From positions 27,174,873 to 27,238,872 of the forward strand of contig CP137680.1 of the NCBI GenBank assembly GCA_037976565.1: 64,000 bases of DNA. The letters run 5' to 3'. The DNA comes from Mesocentrotus franciscanus. Its lineage: Eukaryota > Echinodermata > Echinoidea > Camarodonta > Strongylocentrotidae. Position 1 is the first letter of the stretch. The number at the start of each line of letters is the position of its first letter. The notes under the pieces are model-generated. The model was not told the origin of the DNA. It made no database searches and saw only the letters and a list, made by a program, of their open reading frames with translations. A program made the translations under genes and the position numbers. This document shows, in pieces, positions 55,441-64,000 of the stretch.

Positions 55441-57863
55441 GACCATTATTTTACTTTCTGTACACGGAAAAATATTGGACTGGCTATAGGTCATCACAGG
55501 ACTAATGATATCAGATCCGTGAAAAAATATGCAGAAGAGACTTTCAATCTTCAACTATCTGCTGTTGATTGATTAAGAATAACTGAGGTGGTCAATATTT
55601 CAATATGTTTTTATCTCAACTTTGAATATGATAGCGCCACTGAAACGGATTAGAATAAAACAAAGATCAGAGAATTGGGTGATTAAAATTATTCTTTCCC
55701 TAATTCAGGAGAGAAATATAGTATACAAAAAAAATGAGGAAAAGAGCAAAAGATGAGATGCTCTATAAAAGATACAGGGTATTAAGAAATATGGTCCAAA
55801 GAGAGGTGAAAAGGGCTAAACTCGATTACTACAAAACAAGATAGAAGAAACTAAAAAAGATTCGAAAAAAGCTTTGGCAGAATCTAAAAAGCTTAGAATT
55901 AAAAAATAAGAAGAGAAAAGAACAAGAATCTGTCATTACAATCGATGGGGAATTATGTCATGGTAAGCTGGCCTTCGCTAATGAATTCATTTCTTATTTT
56001 ACAAATGTAGCTGCCAAATTAGTAGACAAACTCTCCCCTTCCAAAGACTTTTTCAGCGCAGACAATGAATGTATTCGTGAGTTTTACAAAAGAAAAGGTG
56101 TACGTGAAAACAGCTTCGAGTTATTACCAATCAGTGAACAATTTGTTTTCAAAGAGTTACGTAAATTGAATGTATCAACAAGTACTGGGTTAGAAATTAA
56201 TTCCAGCTAAATTTCTAAAAGATGGTGCAAAGGTTTTATATTAGCCTTTAAGTTACTTAAAGAACCTATCTATCTTGACGAGTACTTTTCCAGAGGATAT
56301 GAAAATAGCAAGAGTGACTCCACTTTATAAAAAGGAAGATAAAACTGATGTTAGCAATTATAGACCTATTAGTGTTTTAAGCGTAGCATCAAAGATTCTA
56401 GAAAAATCGGTCTGTGTTCAAATTGAAAAATACTTTAAAGAAAATGATATAATTTATGAATTTCAATCTGGTTTTCAACATGACTATTCGACTGAAACAT
56501 GTCTAATTCATTTGACTGATTATTTGAGGACAGAAACTTCACAAGGGCGCTTTTTTGGTATGGTGCTCATTGATCTGCAAACAGCTTTTGATACAGTTAA
56601 TCATTGCGTCTTATTGAAGAAGTTACATCTAATGGGTTTTAATAAGGCAAGTTTAGAGTGGTTTAGATCCTACTTGTCTAATCGACACCACGTAGTGGCC
56701 ATTCATGATATTCGTTCCAAACTAATGACTATAACATGCGGTGTTCCTCAGCAAAGCATTTTAGGCCCAATTCTATTTACAAGTTATATCAATGATATGT
56801 GTATTTGTATAAAATACTTTAAACTATATTATTGTACGCAGATTACAGCGAACTAATCTATTCAAATCCTAATCCAAAATATGTTGAGGAAAAGCTCAGT
56901 GAACAGATGTCTACGGGTGTCGATTGGATGACTGATAATAAGCTTTCTTTACACTTGGGGAAAACAGATGGCATTTTGTTTTGTTCTAAAAGTAGTTCTA
57001 AAAAGTCAGTTGAATTCAAAGTGACACACAATAATCAAGTAATCAGGAGAAAAGAATCTGTGAAGTATTTAGGCATTGAGTTGGCTAGCGAAATTTCATT
57101 TTCATCTTAAGTAGAATCGGTTGTAAAAAAGCAAATGCAACTCATGTCTCATGTTGGCTATACAGCGAACATTCTAAAGTTGGTTTTCTTGAAGTCAACC
57201 AAGGATCAAAACAACTCGTATTGCATCACGTGCATAAAATATATCATACTAGGTCGAATCATTATATTCGTTCAAACTTCGATCTTGTTACTGGCTTACA
57301 TAATTATAATACAGGAAATAGCCGATTCAACTTTAACTTACCAGAAAGAGTAGGTAGTATTGGAAATTCGTTTTATTACATTGCCATAAAACATTGGAAT
57401 TCCCTTCCAAATGATATAAAGGAAATACCTGAATACAGATTTTTTTTCTTCTTCTGCCGGTTCATACTTTTTACGTTCATACAAAATTTAGTATATACTT
57501 GTGTTTTTGTTCGTCATAGAAATTCAACATATTCATCATTATTTTCATCTTCTTCCTCCTCCTCCTCCTCCTTTTTTTCTTCTTGTATTTTATTATCATT
57601 TCTATCATCAGTTTAATGTTGTTATTATCATTATCATCATTATTATCTTTAATAATTTTTTTCTTCTTCTTATCTGTCTGTAAATATTACTATTTTTAAC
57701 TTATTAATTTTGTACATGTATGTCGGGGACCCCTGGCCACTGGAAATAAGCTCTCGAGCTTTCGTGGGTTATCCTGTTCAAGCTGACTTGATTTTGATAT
57801 GTTATTCTTGAATATTGTTGTATGTTGGAAGCTTGACGAATAAAAATCAATCAATCAATCAAT
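55441..57863 (+). mobile_element. CR1/L2-like LINE, 5'-truncated, YADD mutated to YADY
   Basis: Starts in the pre-RT region (KAKLDYY-like, then KKLWQNLKSL near 55870), followed by the reverse-transcriptase core: ITPLYKKEDKTDVSNYRPIS-like sequence at 56310-56370, DLQTAFDTVNHCVLLKKLH near 56570-56625 and GVPQQSILGP near 56740. After a frameshift, the catalytic box reads YADY at 56835-56846 where YADD is expected. The C-terminal part is fragmentary. The 3' UTR ends with AATCAATCAATCAATCAAT at about 57846-57863, the short tandem tail typical of this LINE group. It faces away from the neighbouring minus-strand LINE. Confidence 0.82.
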
Positions 57864-59520
57864 GTACCCCTGTTTGTTAGCGTGTTTAATTAAGTGTTTA
57901 AGTAAGCCGGTTGGCAAGTTCTCGCGAGGTAAAATCTGATGTCAAACTTGCGAAACAGATCCTTCAATTCCAGGACTTGTCAACAATGTTCAGAAGCTGG
58001 CAATTTTGTTGGCTGTCCTTGACATATTAGAAGGTTTAGAAGAAGTGCTCCGTGACTCATCTTTAGCCACGAATCAGGTTAGTTACTACTCATATGAAGA
58101 AAAAAAATGTTGTTTCTCTATTTTAGGTAAACCAGAGTCATTACGGTTTTTTTTTTAAACCGGGCCCGATTGACTAAAATCGGTAGGCCTAGGGCACCGA
58201 TGCCCCGATATACCTTTTTACATGTGGGACAACTGTATAGATTTTTTTCTTGACTTTTTACATACTTAAAGGTATTACAAAGTGTTGGTAAAAATATTGA
58301 ATTCCTCTGAAACTGTTTGATCTTGTAAAAAGATGTTATAGGAATATTTTTAACCAATCTCCACTGCTGAAATACAGATATATTTTTTTTAGCAAATTAA
58401 ACAGTAATTAATAAATCAATTATTAGTTCCAAGCTGCCTGTATATAAAACAGCCCCTGGTGTTGTATACTAGCGCCATCTACTGTCGTACATGGTCCTTG
58501 GTATAATCGATATTGAAACTGTGTTACGTCTCGGCGCAAGCCTCGACACCGCGGTGACCTCGCTGAGCGAGGAAGCGACTGTATTCGCATTGCTTATGTC
58601 CATGGTACAGTGTGTGTCTGTGTAGTGTATGAATCAGATACACATCTCCGTTGCCGTTCAATATGCACAATGCATAGACCTACGTGAGTAGTAGGTCCAT
58701 GGTAAAACCCTCTTCGGCAACCGTCTCAATCTAGTCTCAGCTTCGACTGATCAGCTCTTGGATCTAGCTATATACATGTATAATAGACAAGTTTCCAGTA
58801 GGCCTACGGGATACATGAACTCTTATTATTTGTTCAATTCTTATGTCTGAAATGTATTCAGGAAAGAATATCGGAAAGAAAGCAATATGACAATTATGAA
58901 TGACCACAAAATCGTTCAGATATAGGCCTGTATACATGTAAGAAATACAAGAAATATGTCTATCTAGATATCTCCTCTCTTTCTCTCTCTGTCTCTCTCT
59001 GTCTCTCTCTGTCTCTCTCTTTATTTCTCTCCCTCTCCCTCTCTCTTTCCTAAAACACGGTAGTTTGTTTGGCGCTAGTTCAGAATCATATCCAGACTTC
59101 GACCCCTTACTTTCGGCGTGAAGATACCCTACTAAAACATACTAAAAATCAACTAAATCTTCGATTGTTCAAATAATGGTCATGATTTAAAAGTCGTTAT
59201 GTTTCTTACCTGTTTTTTTGTCAATTTTCTTATCTTTTGAGGAGTATTTTTCTGAAAAATGAACACTTTAGTATACACTTTCTCACAGGTTTCACGGCAA
59301 ACCGCTGCACAATACATGGTGGGTTGCGTGCGGTCGAGCGCCTGCGTGAAGTTATCTACCGTAATACTTAGGGTATCTCCACCCCGGAGTTACGGTTCGA
59401 AATTTGGATATGATTCTGAACTAGCGTCGTTTGTTTTTTTTCCTGTACCGTTTGGATTATAACCAATTATATTTCACCGCGTCCCTCTCTCGATCTCTCT
59501 CCGAAATATCATAGGCCCTT
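57864..59520. other. Unassigned region before repeat block
   Basis: Includes TTAAAGGTATTACAAAGTG at 58266, which matches one end of the TTAA element at 61226 without a visible partner, and a CT-rich tract (58975-59050) with period-8 CTCTCTGT words. Small frames have no recognisable domains. Confidence 0.45.
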
Positions 59521-59559
59521 CATTGTCATATATATCATCCTCATCTACATGCATAACCC

Positions 59560-59750
59560 AAACCCACAAAAATATATGGTCACTTCACGCAAATGAGATT
59601 TTCTATCGTTTTTGTGATTATCATTATCCTTGTCATATCATCAACATCTACATAACCCCATCAAAAAAACAAATATGGTTCTTTCACGGTAATGAGAACG
59701 TCTATCGTTTTCGTGGTTATTATCCTTGTCATTATATCATCCAAATAAAA
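59560..59750 (+). repeat. Two-copy ~105 bp repeat (TCTATCGTTTT)
   Basis: Two adjacent copies share AAATATGGTC/TTCTTTCACG, AATGAGA, TCTATCGTTTTCGTG and CCTTGTCAT phrases. Confidence 0.7.
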
Positions 59751-60010
59751 TTCAAACGTGGTTTATTTCTAATTCGATACCAGTGATTTACAAATGTTGG
59801 TGAAATGACATGTTTTTCCGGGATTTGACCACCCAAATAAAATTCAAACGTGGTTTATTTCTAATTCGATACCAGTGATTTACAAATGTTGCTGAATGAC
59901 ATGATTCAGTTCCGGGATTTGACCACCCAAATACAATTCAAACGTGGTTTATTTATAATTCGTTACCAGTAATTAACAAATGTTGCTGAAATGACATGAT
60001 TTTCCTGGAT
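59741..60010 (+). repeat. Three-copy ~93 bp repeat (ATTCAAACGTGG)
   Basis: Copies start near 59742, 59834 and 59929. Each has AATTCAAACGTGGTTTATTT, ATTCGATACCAGTGATTTAC and AAATGTTG...ATGACATGA. Single copies occur near 27195 and 32975, which links this region to the 25-33 kb repeat island. Confidence 0.85.
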
Positions 60011-60209
60011 TTTTCGCACTTTTTTATAATTTATACTTTTGTATGCGTTTGTTGGAAAATGACTCATTCCCAAATTTACCGACGGGCAAAAAAATATGCT
60101 TATTTAGAAGCATACATGTCAGGACCTGCGAAACGGCGGTGCTCGGGGGGGGGGGGGGTGGGGCTCGAACCCCTCACCTTTTGAAAAAGAGTAATAGAAA
60201 GAAAGAAAG

Positions 60210-61010
60210 AATAGCGACCTGCCAGTGTCACAAATGAGATATCAAAATATGCATGCTAATCTGACCGTAATTTATTGCCTGAAACCCCTGAGCTTCTTGG
60301 TGCTTCGCCCCCTGGACCCCATCAGGGGCCCTAAGGCCAGCCCCTGGATACTCATCTAGCCGTAATTTCTTGCCTAAAGTCCCTGAGCTTCTGGGGGCTC
60401 CGCCCCTGGACCCCACGCCTATTAGTAACCTGCCTGTGTCACAAATAAGTTATCACAATATGCTCATCTGACCGTAATTAAATGCCTAAAACCCTTGAGA
60501 TTCCGGGGGCTCTGCCCCTGGACCCCATCAGGGCCCTAAGGCCAGCCCCTGGATACTCATCTAGCCGTAATTTCTTGCCTAAAGTCCCTGAGCTTCTGGG
60601 GGCTCCGCCCCTGGACCCCACGCCTATTAGTAACCTGCCTTTGTCACAAATAAGTTATCACAGTATGCTCATCTGACCGTAATTAAATGCCTAAAACCCT
60701 TGACATTCCGGGGGCTCTGCCCCTGGACCCCATCAGGGGCCCTAAGGCCAGCCCCTGGATGCTCATCTAGCCGTAATTTCTTGCCTAAAGCCCCTGAGCT
60801 TCCGGGGGCTCCGCCCCTGGACCCAATCAGGGGCGCTAAGGCCGGCCCCTGAGTTCTCATCTAACCGCGTAATTTATTCCCTCAAACCCCTGAGCTTCTG
60901 GGGGTTCCGCCCCCTGTACCCCAAGCCAATTAGTAACCTGCAGGTGTCACAAAATAATAAGGTTTCAAAATATGCTCATCTGATCGTAATTGAATGCGTA
61001 AGACGCCTGA
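60210..61010 (+). repeat. GC-rich minisatellite with 205-bp higher-order unit
   Basis: Same family as 27340-31270. Two alternating sub-units (one with CTGACCGTAATTAAATGCC, one with CTAGCCGTAATTTCTTGCC) form a higher-order period of about 205 bases, measured between AACCTGCCT at 60427 and 60632. Each sub-unit holds a GGGGGCTC...CCCCTGGACC hairpin. Gly/Pro-rich frames here are artefacts. Confidence 0.88.
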
Positions 61011-61129
61011 GCTTCAGGCGCGTAGCCAGGGGGCGGTTGGGGCAGTCGCCCCAAAAAACCAAAAAACGCCGGCCAAAAACGAGAGAGAGAGAGAGAGAAA
61101 AAATAAGAGGACGTAGGAAGAAAAAGGGA

Positions 61130-61800
61130 AAAGGAGTCGAGAACGGTATAACGAATCGTCTCCTTTCTCTAATAATTTAATGAAACATCAAAGCTTGGGT
61201 GAAACTGAATTCAGACCAGGATTAAAGGTATTACAAAGTTTTGGTATGGGGTCATGAATTTGGTTCAAATGAACATATTGGAAGCAAATGCGATTTTACA
61301 ATATTCAATGATCGAACATTCAATTGAAATCGAATCTAAAGTGATATAAATGTAAATAATAAACTCTTTATGTTGTATAGCGCCCTCTCAAGACTGATAT
61401 AATTTTAGCTTTAAAACAATGTTTCTTGACTACAATCGACCGATTTGCTATTCCCGTTTGGAAATTATATATCGGAACTGCATATTCTGAGATTTTCATG
61501 GTCGCAGCTACCATGGAATGGCCTTAGGCGCTATTTGAAATATTTGAAATTTACCGGGAGCACCGGTAAATTTTGATTATTCAATTTGCTCGAAAGCAGA
61601 AGTGTTATAGGGGCTAAATTTTTTAGTGCTTATAATACATCCACCGGGGCGTCCAAATATATCAAAGATTAAAAAAATTACTATCCATCCAATTTCAAAA
61701 TTTCCCAAAACTTTGCATTACCTTTAAGAGTCGAGAACGGTACAACGAATCGTTCCTCTCTCTAATAATTTAATGAAACGTCAAAGCTTGTGCAAGTCAA
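61130..61800 (+). repeat. Two isolated satellite units around a transposon
   Basis: The sequences AGTCGAGAACGGTATAACG at 61136 and AGTCGAGAACGGTACAACG at 61728 belong to the satellite at 28060-30700. They are the two sides of a unit pair split by the TTAA element. Confidence 0.85.
61226..61723. mobile_element. TTAA-targeting element in a satellite unit (498 bp)
   Basis: The ends AGGTATTACAAAGTTTTGG and CCAAAACTTTGCATTACCT are inverted repeats with two differences, flanked by TTAA at 61222-61225 and 61724-61727. The uninterrupted satellite reads GGATTAAGAGTC at this point, giving the empty site. The TTAA target suggests piggyBac, although the ends start AGG and not CCC. It contains no transposase. 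Confidence 0.85.
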
Positions 61801-61819
61801 AAAGGTAGCTAGAATCCTA

Positions 61820-64000
61820 CTTTGTATACTAGATGAGATTTCTTGACACAGTACACTCTGCAATTATTGTTTTATTTTTTCACTTCCGGCTATTTATCTC
61901 ATTTCTATTTAGATTCTTGTTTGTGGTCGTCCGTTTTCAGCTCCCAAAATGGCGAATTTCTCCGAGCGTTTCCTTTATAAAATCTGCTGCGCAGCGTAGC
62001 AAAGCACCTATTGATAACGTCAGAATTTATTTTTAGGTGATGTGCCGCATGGCGTACCAGAGCACCTATCGATTTCGTCAGAATCTATCTTCTTTTTTTC
62101 GTATTTCATTCTGTATGGATTTTGTTCGCTTCATATATCATGAATGACATGGTTAATGACAATGACATTTTCATGACATGTGCCATATAGTGATCCTAAC
62201 GAAGAGCTTTTTTGGATTACTGATGCGTGACGTCATCTAGGCGCCATTTTATTAATTTCTTTATTGACCATATTTCCATCATACATTGTCTTTTCTGAAC
62301 GATATTTGATATACATAAACTTGACGTCATGGGTAAACTGTTGGTCACACCCATATTCAATCGTGCGTTATGGCGGACACGAACGCGTGCGTCAAACTAC
62401 AAAATGCTTATTGGACCAATTTACTGCACGTTTCAGACCTTTTTGAACATATCCAAATTTTGCGTGCGCGGACGCAAGGGCGCGCGTTTTTGCGTATGCC
62501 GTCCGTACTGAATTAACCGTATTAATTCAATTTGTTCCCTTTTACTGTGTTGCTAATACTATTCTTAACAATTTGAAACCACTTTTAGCCATTATTGACC
62601 TAAATTTAGCTCATAGACGTTAATTAAACCTAAAAATTGACACACGCGCGCTTTTGCCAAAAAATGCCACTGAAAGTGGTCAAAATAGTACCTATTTTAA
62701 ATCTGCTATAACTTTTCAGAATTTTTTGTCTTCATGTTCTGATATGGTATGAATTAGAGATGCGATTTCATGTATCACGTTTGGTGTTAGAATGCGTTGA
62801 CGGCAACATAGTGCCACTTACAGGAAAACAATTGAATTTGATTCCATTCGGTAATATTTGCCGTTGTTGTTTTGAATATATCTCGTCTATTCCTACTCTG
62901 ATGTCTCCCATATTTTGTTATGTTGTAGCTGAGACTTCACTCTACAAATGTAATATTAATTAATTTTTGATCATAAGACGGGATCGTGGTCAAAACTCCG
63001 AGTTAATGTGAAGACTGCAAAATCTGCCATTATGGTTTCTACGTTTTTAAAGTCCGAATTTCTCATTGACTCTGCAGTGTTATTAGGTGATCGGCCAATT
63101 AACGCTCCTTCTACTCGTTATCCTTTGCACCGACCCACTCAAGCCGCCGTCAAAACATGAACATTTGCATGTTCGTAAATCTAAAAATGCAGTCTAGCCT
63201 TTTGGTCTCATGGTCAGATTCAGTGAATCGCTAATAATTGATCTCTCTTACAATTCTCATCTGCACATTTTCTCCTTACGATTCTCGACCGTTAACATCG
63301 CTTTTCATGCTGCTGTGTACGATCCGACATATTCGTATAATAAATAATCAGAACTTTAACTTTATGAACGACGTGTTATTTTGTTGTTTGTTCGCCTACT
63401 CCTGTCATTAATTTAATGGTAACAGGGTTGTACCGAACAAAAGTCAGCACAATCATTTCTACTGTTTCCACATCCTTGATTACTACATGAGCTTGTACAA
63501 AGGCGTTTTATATGAGTGGAGGGTGGAATTTCTTTTAACGACCACATCTCCTATTGAGTTTCTACATGTGCAATGTCTTGTATTGTAATTGAATTAAGGC
63601 TAAATGTTATTTAGAGGCTCTCTCTCTCTCTCTCTCTCCCTCTCTCTGCATGTATTGTTTACCCCTTCTCTTTCACTCCCAGATAATTTTGTATGTTACC
63701 ATGAAACAAATACATTTAGTAAACTATTGTTTGTTAATTAGTTAGATTATGAACTCTATGTACATGTATGTGTAAATGAGATTCCAGTAGGAGGAAATCA
63801 TAATTGTTTGTAAGTTTACTAATGCTATATATTTAGTGCAGACTAAGACAAATTGCTAGTTCTTTGAATATTGTATAAGGAGTTCAGAATATAAGTTGTT
63901 AAAGGTGTATCTTTTCAAGCTCAGTAATCTCGCTGAAAAAGGAAGTATTGGATCAAAGTGATGCAGATGACTATATGAAAATATATAAATAGGTTAATTA
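61820..64000. other. Intergenic end of window
   Basis: Mostly unique AT-rich sequence. A phrase GTAGCAAAGCACCTATTGAT followed by CGTCAGAAT recurs in diverged form near 62055, a small tandem duplication. A (CT)n tract lies at 63617-63648. Short frames have no supporting features. Confidence 0.5.

Noticed and set aside
60228..60860. Gly/Pro-rich open frames in both strands
   Set aside because: They lie in the GC-rich minisatellite and are periodic translations of it.
61012..61060. Another hAT-like end (CCAGGGGGCGGTTGGGG)
   Set aside because: A single end with no partner and no target duplication could be found.

Overview
The window looks like a marine invertebrate nuclear genome, most likely an echinoderm such as a sea urchin. 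I infer this from the low overall GC, the abundance of short words such as TACATGTA and TAGGCCTA, the many LINE fragments of CR1/L2-like and Tx1/L1-like type, and a dense load of short non-autonomous DNA transposons. There is no conventional multi-exon gene that I can assemble, no rRNA and no CRISPR.

The genic backbone is a head-to-tail array of five related immunoglobulin-superfamily (IgSF) transmembrane receptor loci, all on the + strand and apparently intronless over the stretch I can compare: A (3833-5561, pseudogene), 2 (12890-14534, nearly intact), B (20018-21636, pseudogene), C (38913-39346, 5' fragment) and D (44809-46414, frameshifted). The shared plan is signal peptide, three Ig-like domains, stalk, one membrane helix, and a cytoplasmic tail with repeated YxxV motifs. 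Two leader/ectodomain types alternate (A, B and C are one type, 2 and D the other), which suggests duplication of an ancestral two-gene unit. The downstream flanks were duplicated with the genes and can be followed at 5.6-11.5, 14.5-19.6, 21.6-24.2 plus 33.7-37.7, and 46.4-51.0 kb. Each carries a 63-nt tRNA-like module in the same place. In each gene that retains this 3' region the YxxV tail is separated from the membrane-anchored ectodomain by a different lesion.

Because the flanks are paralogous, a copy lacking an insertion serves as an empty-site control for one that has it. This lets several transposons be delimited to the base: a TTAA element (6380-7089), a TA element with a nested short element (9549-10730), a 148-bp hAT-type MITE inside gene B (20239-20386), a Tx1/L1-like fragment (16961-17502) and a 122-bp hAT-type MITE (47535-47656). 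Other well-bounded elements are a 3281-bp element with 16-bp terminal inverted repeats (TIRs) and a perfect 8-bp duplication that carries a whole satellite array (27556-30836), a 1603-bp element with a long fold-back (31775-33377), a 556-bp element filled with a minisatellite (40563-41118), a 238-bp long-TIR MITE (42675-42912) and a TTAA element inserted in a satellite unit (61226-61723).

The region 23.3-33.4 kb is a repeat island (polypurine tandem repeats, GC-rich minisatellite, satellite, nested transposons) that splits the unit-3 flank in two. From 51.4 to 57.9 kb there is an inverted copy of the 37.7-38.8 kb sequence, then two dead LINEs facing away from each other. The end of the window (57.9-64 kb) holds low-complexity tracts, another GC-rich minisatellite and no recognisable gene.
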